This document shows positions 35,002 through 45,987 of a stretch of DNA of 64,000 nucleotides, piece after piece. The notes below the pieces were generated by a model. It was not told the DNA's origin. It made no database searches and saw only the letters and a list, made by a program, of their open reading frames with translations. The DNA comes from Apoda limacodes (taxonomy: Eukaryota > Arthropoda > Insecta > Lepidoptera > Limacodidae): contig OX291551.1 in NCBI GenBank assembly GCA_946406115.1, forward strand, positions 4,898,001-4,962,000. The letters run 5' to 3'. How positions within the stretch are numbered: position 1 is the first letter of the stretch; every line of letters begins with the position of its first letter. Made by a program: the position numbers and the translations under genes.

Positions 35002-35173
35002 TCGACCAATTGGTGTAGTGGTTATAACGTTTGATAAGCATACGAAGGGCCGCGGTTCGATCCCGACACTACAGACATTTGCTTTTTGTTTATTGTCGCG
35101 AACTGTAAAGGAAATCTTAATTTCTTATGTTCGTTTTACTGGCATATTGTAAGGTTAAATAAATAAATAAAGT
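35002..35173 (+). mobile_element. tRNA-Val-like SINE-like segment, 3' LTR copy
   Basis: Same A box (35011), B box (35054) and TAAATAAATAAATAAA tail as in the 5' LTR. Confidence 0.6.
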
Positions 35174-35647
35174 AATAGAAACTAAATTATGAAAGGCTTA
35201 CTCTTTGACAGGATTTAAATAGCTATTAATTGAAAGTAAATAAGGGTAGTTATGAGGAAGGTTATTGTGTTAGAAATCTACTTATTCAAGGTCAGTGTGA
35301 CGATAATTTAAATCATTATCAGGACGTATTATAATAGCTATCTTAGTTTGGTACATCACTCGTGTGCGACAAGTTAGTTGAGATAAATGGTTAGGGCTTA
35401 GATAGTTATATTATGTAGAATTTAATCTTAAAATCAAAGTTCACTCGCCATGCTAGTGACTGACTAAACTCATACCTTCTTAGAATCAGGGTTACTTAGG
35501 TGCACAATGTAGCGGTCCTTATCACGCCATTAGACGATCATTGCCAAATTAAAATTCTATTAATAGTTTTCCGCGGTGGTAGCGTTAAGTAGGTAGGTGT
35601 AGGCAAACACGAAATTTTATGGGGGGGGGGGGGGGGGGGATTCTACA

Positions 35648-35930
35648 AGGTAAGCTACTAAAAACAAAGTTAAACATGTAAATTATTATTTTTTGTTTTT
35701 CTGTACCATAGGCGCACTATATGAAGCGCCAAATATCGTCAATCGAGTGAAGGAACTCAGAGATTAATAGTACTAGTGGCATTAGCACCATCATAATTAT
35801 ATTTTTGCACGAGTATGACACATGAACCATCCATCGCTTCGCTCAACCATGTTTTAGGGAACGTAACGACCCGGCACACATGCTACCACCGCAGAGACTT
35901 TGAGAGAGCATGACACACTCAAGCAACTTC
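35648..35930 (+). repeat. Repeat R, copy 2, right half
   Basis: After the target duplication AGGT the sequence resumes with AAGCTACTAAAAACAAAGTT, GCACTATATGAAGCGCCAAA and CTAGTGGCATTAGCACCATC, matching 11596-11770. The end (GAGTATGACACATGAACC, then CTCAACCATGTTTTAGGGAA) also matches 63475-63535. Confidence 0.75.
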
Positions 35931-36329
35931 AATAAAACTTCGATTGTACTAGTTACAATATGTGTAGTAAAGCAACAAAATATAAATCCGATTCATATCG
36001 AGATTTACAGACACAAGTTTACATTTAACATCACACGGCGAACACACGTATATTCTGAACTTAAAACTGATTTACAGTTGCTTTTGAAAATATTTAGATA
36101 AGAGGAGAAGATTGGAAGGTCAAAAGCATTTACTAAATTATAAAATTTTTTACAATAATATTACTCAATAAATATATAAATACCTTGTGTAAGGACACAC
36201 ATAAATATACATAAAACGCAAACATTGTATCAAAAATTGATACTACAAGAAATTAATGGGTCAATTCAATGGGTCCATGATGAAACGCCGAAAAAATAAA
36301 CATATATGTATAAACTTAATAGGTACAAG

Positions 36330-36560
36330 TATAATAATATGTTCTACGCCCGAATGAACAAACGGCGGCACCCTTATGATCACTTGTGTGTCTGTATGTC
36401 CGTCTGGCACAGCCAATATGCTCCGACTCTCTAATATGCTCTACAGGACAGACTAAATTGAAATTTGGTTCACATATTAATTCCTATGACCCAAACACGA
36501 ATGTGTATTGCAAATAAATGAATTTTGATTATGAGGGTCACTCTTAGAGGGTAAATAAAA
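36330..36560 (+). repeat. Lepidopteran interspersed repeat fragment
   Basis: TTGTGTGTCTGTATGTCCGTCTGG is followed by ATGCTCCGACTCTC, TTGAAATTTGGTTCACATAT and TATGACCCAAACACG, an order I know from lepidopteran interspersed repeats. Non-coding. Confidence 0.5.
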
Positions 36561-37948
36561 AAAAATTGCTTACAAAAAGTTATAGTGCTTGTTGCGAAGG
36601 TTTTTTATTAAGAATGCCAAAGAAATGGACATACATAAGCTTGAAAAAGATTACCTTTCTTTCTTCGGCAGTCGGGTAATTACAGCGTCTTTACCTTTCA
36701 GTCTTGCAGAAGACGTTTACAAGTTTCAAATGTAAAATATGTAATTGGTCCCTACCTAAAATGTTGTTATTAATTTTTAAACAAAAACATTTTTAGTATG
36801 ATAAATTATTTTGTATTACTATTTATTGAATAAACCGTCAGAAAAATATATTGTTTAAGTATAAGAAATAAGCCGCAGACCTGAAGGATTTATTATTATG
36901 GTTCCGAAATACCATCGGAATACCGAGCACCTACCTCCATATGCCTCTTTATTTATTTCAGTACGTAATCCAGTACAGTAATTTTTTTACTCCGATGCAT
37001 GCTTGAACAAACACCTGTTGGATATACGAAGTCGTCAAAATAGTGTTTTTTTTAAGCTTTTAACTATTTATAAATATTTGACTCTTCTAGTGACTGGTTT
37101 CCAGTATGTCGTTCTCCAATACCAATTAGACAAACCCTCCAAACTTAAGCTCTTGTCCCTTACTTACGTTACGTTAAAGTGGAGTTGTGCATTAGATCGT
37201 CTTAACTGTCTTTCGAACAAAGTAGTTGTTTGTTAACTTGAGTATCTTTTGTTAAATGACAAGAAATTTTCAACTAAATAAGTTTTGTTTGATGTGGCCC
37301 CGTGTGGTGTGAATTCAGAGTTTTTTTGACCACGTGGTCCTTTTATTCAGTATAAAGACGTAATTGCCAAATTCTTTTTTTAATTAAAAAGGTATACTTT
37401 CGAGGCGGTCCCATATTAATTTAGTATTAATAATATAATTTAAAACTTTGTGTGAAGAAAATAATTGCTGTTAATTTGGAACTGCTAAATCGCCTTTTAT
37501 GTTGATATATGTGTAAATTTTGTTTCAAGTATGGATGTTTTTAGTGTACGGAAAAAAGCAATTTGTCACTCAAAAGTAAAAAATAGAAAACTTTTTAACA
37601 AAAAAAAAAAAAACGGAAATACAGAAAGTGAAGTGTGTTATAAACTTTAAGTACATAGACAACAACTTCAAATTATAATTCAGATTTGATTTTTGAAAAT
37701 AAGTAATTATTTTTACCTTTTTAGTGCATCTTTTTGAAGCCGGTTGTTTTTTTTGTTTAAAAGTTTTATTAAAATAATACGTTTTGAGTAGCGAAATGTC
37801 TATAGTTTAAGAAATTAGGTGTTTATATTTTACACATATTATTATAACACAGTTTGTATCAAAATGTGATGTTTTACATACATGCTTAAAGTTTGTGAAC
37901 GACCGAAGCCGAATTATTTGTATATACTCATTTAAAAATAATTTCAGG
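36561..37948. other. No gene seen
   Basis: AT-rich DNA. A 77-codon ORF at 37003-37236 has no motif or splice context that I recognise. Confidence 0.5.
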
Positions 37949-38215
37949 AGATTCATTCTCATACTTTAGAACCGAAATAGTTGCGTACAGTGCGGTTTCA
38001 GAGAAACTTTCTCCCGCGAACGCTTGGGTTGTGGAATGAGCTCCTTGCCAAGGTTTTCTCTAAGGACTACAGTATGGGGTTCTTCAAGAAAGAAGTTATT
38101 AGATTTTTGAAGGATCGGCAACGCGCGAGTGATACCCCTGGTGTGTACGGGAAGTGACCGTTTACCATCAGGCGGACCGTGTGCTTGTTTGCCACCTTAG
38201 TGGTATAATTTTTTT
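37949..38215 (+). pseudogene. LINE (Jockey-type) 3' end fragment
   Basis: It opens at TTCATTCTCATACTTTAG, continues AACGCTTGGGTTGTGGAATG (a W/NELP-like coding block), CAGTATGGGGTTCTTCAAG (MG-F-KK block) and CGGCAACGCGCGAGTGAT, and ends CATCAGGCGGACCGTGTGCTTG then TTTGCCACC. It is the last coding part and 3' end of a non-LTR retrotransposon that recurs at least nine times in this window. Confidence 0.75.
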
Positions 38216-40466
38216 TATTAAAACTGTATTTCGTTTAGATAATTTTAACATTTTTTTTTTACTTTAAGCCTAAGCAGTATGCCAAAGCTAGAACAAAGGT
38301 AGTTCTATTTAGTACACTTCAAGGATGAAACAGTTGTAAATAATGCATCAAAATAATGACGAAATCAATCAGTTCTATTCAAACTGTGGGGTTCCAGGTA
38401 CAACTAATGACCACGGATGACGCTGCAGCGGAAGCACGGATGCGTACGATTTTAACAACGTACAAACCTCTCAAATAGTGTTCTAATTATTTTTAGTTGT
38501 TGATTTAATAAACAACCCTAGGTGTACTTAATATCCATATTTGTGAAAATTTTGCTGCTTCATATGCCATATTATATAACGCTATTTATCATTGTCGCAA
38601 AATTCATATTTATTAAAATACCAGTAAATTACAAATTAACTAAAGATTTTGTTGTTTTAATTTATTTACTTAATTCAATATTTTTTTTATTTAAAATTTC
38701 ATTTTATGAATGAATATAATAATATCTACGTTTTGCGATAATGGTAAATACCACTTAAAGATAAACACACGTTTTGAGAAACAAAATGCCTATATTTACG
38801 GATATTAAGTGTTACACTTTGAAAAATAAAAATATTCTGGAGATTCGTGCTATGCATATTAGTTTAGAAGTTAGTTTTTTTGCATTCTTCACATATACAT
38901 TGGCACACTTTAAGTTTTTTATCGTTTATCTCCGTCATTGATTTCTTCACTTACTTTAAATCTATCGCTTCCTTACAAATAATTTACTACTATGAATATG
39001 TCATAGCTCATAAAAATCCTCTAACGTATTTTATCAATATATTAACTTTATCATGCTTGAGCCATATCAATAAAGCCTCTCGTATTTAATATTCGTAAGT
39101 ATTCTTTTTAGCTAATTTATTGCTTTAGCCAATAAATATTGAGGGCGAACATGGCACACCCACATATGGTTTTGAGGAACGAGGCCGACACTTACGTGTC
39201 GATATAATAACACGCCATCAATAAAAAGCCTCTTAGCTTTTAGGCTAAATTAAATTTGGCTGAAACTGTTTCTGGAAGGGGCGCTACTGCAGAATGTATC
39301 CTATTACATAACGCTATATCTATCACTATAATTTTTAACTACACGCCGACATATTAATGGTTATGTAATACGCACTTTTACTTACTTTGCTTGATGCTTT
39401 TAACTAGATTTCATTTTTTTTTTCTATACTAAATTACTGACAAATAAATTCTATTTCGTCAAACTTTATCACTATTATTTGTAACTACACGTGGACAATC
39501 TGATATTGATCGCGACACGAAATTGATTGAACACTTGTTAAATACTTTTAGAACAGTTTAATCCAAAACTAATATAACCTAAAAACTGTCTTTGAGTTTG
39601 CAATTATTATTAATATTATTAAAAGCGAAAAACAAGGTGGGGTTAAATTATTAAAAATGTTAAACATTATTAAATTATTAAACAACTAAAAAAATATAAG
39701 AAATGTTGAAAGCTAGGTAAACTTGAGTTAGCCAAGAGTATCAAGGATTTTAATAAGATAAAACTTCTTGCGGATTCAGTCGTTTAAGTTCCGGTCCTTA
39801 ACGATGGATTTGTCTAATTTTGAATCGTTTTTCATCGCTGCCTTAAGAGGGCGATATAGGCCAGAAAGCTAACTTCTGTTATACTAACGTGATGTATGTA
39901 AACTTACTAAAAATCATTACACAATGTCATATACTTCCTTAGTAAATTATTTCATAATAACGCCTTGAAACTTATTTTCTTTTGTATGAGATTTAACGTT
40001 TTTACCGTTTTGTAGTCACATTATTTAAATTTTTGCTACATCTTAGAGTCAATGCACTAAATAACAAGCTATTCTAATTATTTATCAACTTTCATTACAA
40101 TTAAATGCAATACACGCTTTTAAAATTTGCACAGGTGTTGAAACAATGGTCACTTCCAGATTTTTTATTGCTTTTTTTATTTTTTATTATATAAATGAAA
40201 ATCACTCAGTAAGGTAATGCCCTAGACAAAAGCATGCTTTATAACATATGTTTTTTTCAATCCTTTAGGTGCTATAGTTCAGCCACAAAATATGCACAAA
40301 AACGGCGTATTTACGCGGTCTAGCCTATACCGCAGTCTTAAATGATATCTATGACATCTCAAAACAGAAGCTCTCTGTCGGAGGTTCTTCGATAAGGGAA
40401 TAATAAGATATTTTTAAAGGTTGGCAACACATGAGTAATGCCTCTAGTGTTACAAGTTTTTTTTTT
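38216..40466. other. No gene seen
   Basis: AT-rich DNA with short ORFs only. A palindromic GACACTTACGTGTCG lies near 39187. No RNA gene or long repeat is recognised. Confidence 0.45.
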
Positions 40467-40580
40467 TATACCTACTAAGGTGGCAAACAAGCTTACGGTT
40501 CGCCTGATGGTAAGCGGTCACCGTAGCCTATGGCCGTAGCCGCTTGTAACACCAAGGGTACCACTCGCGCGTTGCCGAGT
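40467..40580 (-). pseudogene. LINE (Jockey-type) 3' end, reversed fragment
   Basis: AAGGTGGCAAACAAGCTTAC then GGTTCGCCTGATGGTAAGCG and TCACCGTAGCCTATGGCC are the reverse complement of the LINE terminus. It is preceded by a T-run. Confidence 0.75.
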
Positions 40581-40619
40581 GTCCATATTATGTTATTTGT
40601 GGGCATAGTGACCGCTTTA

Positions 40620-41080
40620 ATACATGAGATAGACCGTATGCTTGTTTGAAACCTTAGTGGTAAGAAAAAGTAGTTTTTACAAAAGAACTTTTGTTAAAAA
40701 AGTTATCGTTTTACATAAGTATGTCTTGTTTGGCCACATTAAAATTACATTTCGCTTCGACCCAAAAGTTACTCAACAACAAAGTGAAATTTACTCATGC
40801 TGCAGTTACTGAGAGCTTTCTTTCTTTTTTAAGCGTAAGTTACGATGATTGCTTTACGTGAGGTAGGCCGTATGCTTGTTAGTGCAGTGGAAAGGAAATA
40901 TGATCTTCAGAAAAAGAATTTTGCTGAAAAAAGTTAGCGTTTCATATGAAACACAGTTTTACTACATTACAAGATACATTTCGCTCAAACTCAAAACTAG
41001 CTTAACAACAAAGTAAGCTTTACTCCCGTTGCAGTTACTCAGGGAGCTTTGTTTCATTTTCAAGCGCGCGTAAGTTTCCT
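40620..41080. repeat. Diverged tandem duplication, period about 229 bp
   Basis: GACCGTATGCTTGTTTGAAA at 40632 corresponds to GGCCGTATGCTTGTTAGTGC near 40866, and TTACATTTCGCTTCGA at 40746 to ATACATTTCGCTCAAA at 40975. Each unit ends in GCAGTTACT..GAGCTTT and AAGCG. The units start with a scrap of LINE 3' end. Confidence 0.6.
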
Positions 41081-42436
41081 CTTCGGAGACTGCGGCGCGG
41101 TCTCGGTGCAGACACCAGTAGACCAACTCCCGAACTTTGTATAATTATACTCTTGTACTGAGACCGTCAAGATGTATAATTAAGCTAGAAGCATAGCAAA
41201 TGTATACGCTTCTGCTCTGTGTTGTGTTGTATTTACTCAGTAAGGACCTGTATAATTTACGTTAAACTCCTAGTAACACAATTAAGAATTAATGATCATT
41301 AAAAATATCAGTTTCTTTCATATTTATTTAAGTAAAACTTACTAAGGTAGGCTTTAAATTTAGTATACCTAGAAGGTTAGTCGGATGTTTGGTCTGTAAC
41401 TAGTTTGTCATTCCAGCTCAAGAGCATGTGTTCAAAAAAGAAAAGTAAAAAAAAGAAAGTAACATTTATAGAAGTTTCGCTGTCTAATTTTTTTTTGTAT
41501 TCTAGCTGTTCACCTGCGTGATTCAACTCCTTTGTTTTATATAACTCTTCATATCCGGTAACATTCGTCGCCAACCCGGGTTGATTTGTTAGGATGAAAC
41601 CTTTAAGTATTTTACGAAAATTTGCTTTAGGTAAATGGAGGAAAAATACAATGATTTAAGGTTACGGAATAATATTTATTTCAAAGCAGCAAATTAACAA
41701 TAATCAGTCTTAATTAGTCTCACGAGTTTTTAATACAGAATTAGTTAGTTAAGTTTCACTTATAAACGGAATAGTAACATTAGTGTTACTAATTAAGTTT
41801 AAGCAAGAATTAGTAGTCAGTAATTAAGTTTAAGATAGAAATGATCTTCCACGCGCTGATGATAGAAATGCCTGGATTTAGAGGATTTCGAGAAAAAGTT
41901 TGGAAAGTAGTCAGATTTTTTAAGAAGTCGCCCGCAATTTAATTAATTACTAATACGATACAGAATAAAGAAAAAGAGCTGCTTGCTTAAAGTTAATTAC
42001 TAATACTAATGTAACTATTTGAAAACATAGTATTAGAATAAGAAACTAATAACGCAGCCTAATGTACTAAACTTGACTTATCAACTTAGATGGATAAACT
42101 TTGGTAGCTCTAGTAAAAACAAAACAAATTCTTAAGAGCAATAACTATATTTTTTTGATAATAACAATAACTTTAGGTATTATAACTATCATAACGGCGA
42201 CATCGCGGTTCACAGCAGCGCTTGGCCTGCCATGCCAATTTTCTACAAGTTGGGGCTTCCGTGCCCCAGTTTTCTTACCTACCGGGCCCGATTACCGGGC
42301 CCGGTGCATGTCTAAAAGGGCACCCGGCCGGGCCCGGTTTGCGATCTCAACCAGCCTCCATAATTGGTGACTTTCTGACGATGAGCACAACGCACTTTCC
42401 GTTACAGCTGCCTACTTCTTCAGCTACAAGGTACAT
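41081..42436. other. No gene recognised; local GC-rich patch
   Basis: Mostly AT-rich, except 42200-42350, where GGGCCCG occurs three times (CTACCGGGCCCGATTACCGG and CCGGCCGGGCCCGG). Two overlapping plus-strand ORFs of 89 and 74 codons cross the patch, but neither has a recognisable domain. The composition stands out and may be a mobile-element piece. Confidence 0.4.
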
Positions 42437-42545
42437 GGACCAGTAGTCAACTGTACACATCGAATCGCAAATTATTATAAGGACCTAGTACACTGACCAG
42501 TAGTCAACGTATTCATCACATCGCAAATATTTTTAGGACCTATCG
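42430..42545 (+). repeat. Two-copy tandem repeat, period 57 bp
   Basis: GACCAGTAGTCAACTGTACA at 42438 recurs as GACCAGTAGTCAACGTATTC at 42495, both followed by ATCGCAAAT and AGGACCTA. Confidence 0.75.
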
Positions 42546-43175
42546 CATCGCTCAGACAGCTTCCTAGTTCCTGCAGCTCCTCATCAGCGACGCCACTGTA
42601 CAGTACTTACCAATCTGTCTGAACTACAATTCAGTAAGGCACTATCTGCTCATCACTTTTGATACTTACTGAAGCCAGTTTCTGCACTACTCAAGCTACT
42701 CTCTGAGTCCACAGTGTCTCGATCCACTGAAAATATACATGCAATTCTTATTTAATAGCCTCAACCACTAAACGCCGTTCCGACTTAGGGGAGAACAGGG
42801 TAATGGGAGCCTACTACCACGGTTGTCAAAATTCTTGTAATTTTTAATATTCAACTCTTTCCTTCATTATTAAAGTATATTTTAATCACCGTTATAATCA
42901 ACCATAGACACGTATTAAGGTACAATTACAGTTTTACAAAAAAATTCAGTCGCTCCTACTACCCGACAAATGCGGCTAATGAGAGCCTATTTAAGGCTCA
43001 TACGGAAAATGGGAGACATTATAATTACTCTTAAATCAAAAAAATAACAAAACGTACTTTAAATGAGATCTTAGTTATTGTAATTATCAATACAATAAAA
43101 CTATTTGTAACACAAATCAAAAAATATTTGTTTTAAACAAAACGGAGACACAAATTTGAAATTATTAATGGAAAA

Positions 43176-43285
43176 CTAAAGATCCAGACCGAAATGCCTC
43201 CTCTTTTGAGAACAGATACCGCATTTTTCAATGAATCCACCGTCCAAGAAGCTTCCGTGGTTGTCCGATTCCTTTAAAGTGGCAC
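43176..43285 (-). CDS. Possible terminal coding exon, gene unknown
   Basis: On the minus strand a polypyrimidine tract and acceptor (TTATTTTTTGTTTTAG) lead into an open frame of 35 residues: ATLKESDNHGSFLDGG, then FIEKCGICSQKRRHFGLDL, then a TAG stop. The CxxC followed by basic residues is unlike random AT-rich translation and the region is less AT-rich than its surroundings. I do not recognise the protein. No partner exon with a matching phase was found; the candidate exon at 45854-45987 ends in a different phase. It may be a real last exon, a pseudogene fragment or chance. Confidence 0.3.
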
Positions 43286-43736
43286 CTAAAACAAAAAATA
43301 AGGTAGGTTACAACTGTAAAATGACTAAACAAAGCTAAGCTAAAGCTAGGCTACCATTAGCCGTTGACCACCATTTTGGAAAGTAATAATATAAATATTT
43401 ATTTCTATTTTAAATCACAATTTAATTAATGGGACTCATTAGGAAATGAATCTAGAGATATAATAAGCATAAATACAATAAAATAAGAATATAATTCAGC
43501 AGTTAATAATTCAACACACAATCGTCCCTCGGGACTAAAAGAATGGCACTGACGGTTCGAGCGCGTCAGGTGAAGTTTTCCGACAATTGACAGAAGCAAC
43601 CGAGTGCTTACGATCGCGCGAATGTGCATGCGCTTCGTTCAAAGAACTACTACTTACTAGATCTCGTTTAAACGAATTTTCGGTGGAAGTTTGCATGTAC
43701 ATCATATATTTTTTTTAGTTTTATCATTTTCTTATT

Positions 43737-44106
43737 TATTAGTTACAGGGTCCCCCCTGACGACACACATTTTACCACTTTGGAAGTGTCTCGCGCGCAA
43801 ACTATTAGAAACCTCAATATAATTTTTGAAGACCTATCCATAGATATCCAACATGTATGGGTTTGATGAAAAAATTTTTTTTGAGTTTTAGTTCTAAGTA
43901 TGTGGAACCCCAAAATTTATTGTTTTTTTCTTTTTTTGTGTGAAAATCTTAAAGCGGTACACAGAATACATCTACTTATCCAGTTTCAACAGTACAGTTC
44001 TTATAGTTGCGACAAAAAAGGGGCTGTGACATACGGACGGACAGACAGACAGACATAACGAATCCATAAGGGTTCCGTTTTTTGCTATTTGGATATGGAA
44101 CCCTAC
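43737..44106 (+). repeat. Lepidopteran interspersed repeat (GACGAATCYATAAGGGTTCCG type)
   Basis: ACAGGGTCCCCCCTGACG begins it; the body has AAGCGGTACACAGAATACATC and CAGTTTCAACAGTACAGTTC; the end has GGACGGACAGACAGACAGAC, ATAAGGGTTCCGTTTTTTGC and GGATATGGAACCCTA. I recognise this order from other lepidopteran sequences. Non-coding. Confidence 0.7.
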
Positions 44107-44377
44107 AAAAGGAAAATTCTATTGCGGATCATAACGTCCGCTACAGTCAAGACTGACGTCACGCATCCCACATAGCGCTATCAGACTTTATTCAGTACAA
44201 CAGCATATATTCAATCCAAACTTAACCACAAGAGAACCAAGGTGATCCTAGGCTTGCCACCACGTCTAGCGGGAGTACTCCTTTTCTCATCTCCAGAAAT
44301 TTTCAAAAAATCCCTGTCACATAAAAAATACGATCTAAGTTGATCTTTGTGAATTAATGGGTTCCTGATAAGGATCA

Positions 44378-44435
44378 TGGAAAACACTCTTTGTTTCTTT
44401 GTATGTAGGAAACACTCTTTGTTTCTTTGTATATA
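44378..44435 (+). repeat. Two-copy tandem repeat, about 29 bp
   Basis: GGAAAACACTCTTTGTTTCT then TTGTATGTA is followed directly by GGAAACACTCTTTGTTTCTT then TGTATATA. An ORF spanning it is accidental. Confidence 0.8.
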
Positions 44436-45853
44436 GCCTAAGAAAGAAATATTCGGTAAGTGCGTCACTGCTGTACTGTATTTTAGGTGCGAGTACATTT
44501 TCGCGGTTGACAAGTGTTCGTTTATCTAACCGATCTCGTAGGATGGAAATGGAAGCTCATTATAAAGCCCTGTGGTTAATTTGATAATTTTCTTGCCATA
44601 ATAAGAGCTTTAATAAAGAGACAAGTAAAGATTGTTAACAAACTGAAGACGTATGATGCTTTGTGAGGAAGAGAAAAGAGAAAGCGAAGAATATATATTA
44701 TTTCTTATCAAAAGGTTTAGGAAACAGTGTATAGAAATATAAAAAAACTGAGACAGAGACTAACTATAAATAAAATATTTTAAAGCTGCAAATCATATTT
44801 TTTACTGTAAAGACACATGTGTGTCTATATTGTGATAGCTGAAAAATGTTTCAGTGAGAATTTAGTGTTTGTATTTTTAGCAAGTTATGGTTATTTATTA
44901 TGAGTCTTTGCCCAGAGTTTAAGTATACTTCGCTCTGTTGATTTTACTGTTTATTGTTTTCGTGCTTTGTGTTTAAAAAAGATGGTTTCAGTGAAAACGA
45001 AATGAGATGACTTACAGCTTTTCACATTTATTGGACTGGTTACTTTACGTACTTAATTAGAATTTAGGTTTCTTACATATTAAAATTGCTAAAGATTATT
45101 TGTTTTAATTTAAACCAAGAAGACTAGTATGATTTCATAGTCTGAAATTACCGATAATCCTACAAATAATAATAATGGTACTCAGCAACAGATACATTTA
45201 TTTTCAGTGCCATTTCATTGTGATTTCAGAAAATTAGTTCTAATTTTATTTTAAGAAAATTATATTTTCCTTTTTAAACATAACAGTTTAGTAACTAGAG
45301 TGTTTTCTATAAAATGTTAACCTAAATCTGAAGAAAACGTGAATAATGTCTCTAAATGCGACCCAAAATCCGTGTACGCGAAAAAGGTTAATACAACAGA
45401 ACTAACCAACTAAGTGACAGAAATAAAACAGAGGTATTTGGAGAGACATTTTGACACAAAAAAGAGTTCCCATGGAAATTAAATTTTTTGCTGGGCACTA
45501 TTTATTTTTGACAAGCTTTTATTAGCTTCACCTGTAACTTTGGTTGTAACTGATTTTAACCAACTTTATTGTCGTATTTAAACTAGGTGAATGTATGTAA
45601 TACCGATGACAATACAATGACATGGTTCCGTCGAGCTGATCAGATAATGCAGGTGGATAGTAGGATTCTTCAATGGTAACTAGTAAACCGCTAGTTATTT
45701 GTTATACAAGTGAGTAAAAGCGTATTTTGGTAGAAGTGCCGACTTTAAATCCTGAGCTATGCGAAGAGCGAGTGATTTAAATATAGACTACAGAGCAAAG
45801 CGAGGGATTTAAAGGCACGAGACCGAAAAAATTTGCTAACGCGTCCAACTTAC
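44436..45853. other. No gene seen; repeat-like CTCGCTTTGCTC stretch near the right end
   Basis: AT-rich. Around 45720-45845 there are alternating GCGAAGAGCGAGTGATTTAA and GCAAAGCGAGGGATTTAAAG motifs, a pattern seen near the ends of some lepidopteran repeats. Confidence 0.4.
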
Positions 45854-45987
45854 AATTTTCCACCTCTACCAGCGAGAAAAATATTTCCACGTGACTTTTC
45901 TGGTAAAAAGTTAAGTTCGGCATTGGAGACTTGTTGTCTTAATTCTTCTGGTGTCAGAGAAATATCTTCGTAGCTTGTATCGCTCAT
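45854..45987 (-). CDS. Possible first coding exon with a GTAAGT donor
   Basis: The minus strand opens with ATG and reads MSDTSYEDISLTPEELRQQ then VSNAELNFLPEKSRGNIFLA, continuing 44 codons until the donor GTAAGT (45848-45853). Acidic and amphipathic composition followed by LPEKSR recalls the start of insect proteins in which LLPxKS precedes a tyrosine-recombinase-like domain (Crypton-related elements); this is from memory and uncertain. Upstream on the minus strand is ordinary AT-rich sequence. No following exon was recognised in the minus direction, where repeat-like sequence begins within 30 bp. It may be a transposon-derived exon fragment. Confidence 0.4.

Larger units (their letters stand above)
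16058..35647 (+). mobile_element. LTR retroelement with giant LTRs (LARD-like), about 19.6 kb
   Basis: The element has two direct terminal repeats (16058-20750 and 31093-35647), each starting TGTAGTGTACTCC and ending GGATTCTACA, so the termini are TG..CA with a 5-bp TGTAG/CTACA inverted repeat. AGGT flanks it on both sides (16054-16057 and 35648-35651). A purine tract (AGGGGGAAA) precedes the 3' LTR. The only recognisable retroviral-type coding sequence is a broken Ty3/gypsy RNase H at 30533-30876. Integrase, most of reverse transcriptase, protease and gag were not found. A 55-bp satellite fills much of the interior. Large LTRs and a nearly non-coding interior fit the class called large retrotransposon derivatives, which depend on proteins from other elements. 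A primer-binding site beginning TGG next to the 5' LTR is not evident. Confidence 0.88.
31093..35647 (+). repeat. 3' LTR (4,555 bp)
   Basis: Collinear with 16058-20750 (offset 15035 at the left end, 15037 after a 2-bp gain, 14890 after the 147-bp gap). It carries the same promoter cluster, hammerhead-like motif and tRNA-like segment. The terminal G-run is 19 bases, followed by ATTCTACA and the target duplication AGGT (35648-35651). Confidence 0.92.

Noticed and set aside
16058..35647. Segmental duplication of 4.6 kb unrelated to an LTR element
   Set aside because: TG..CA ends, a 4-bp target duplication, a polypurine tract and an RNase H relic make LTRs the better explanation.
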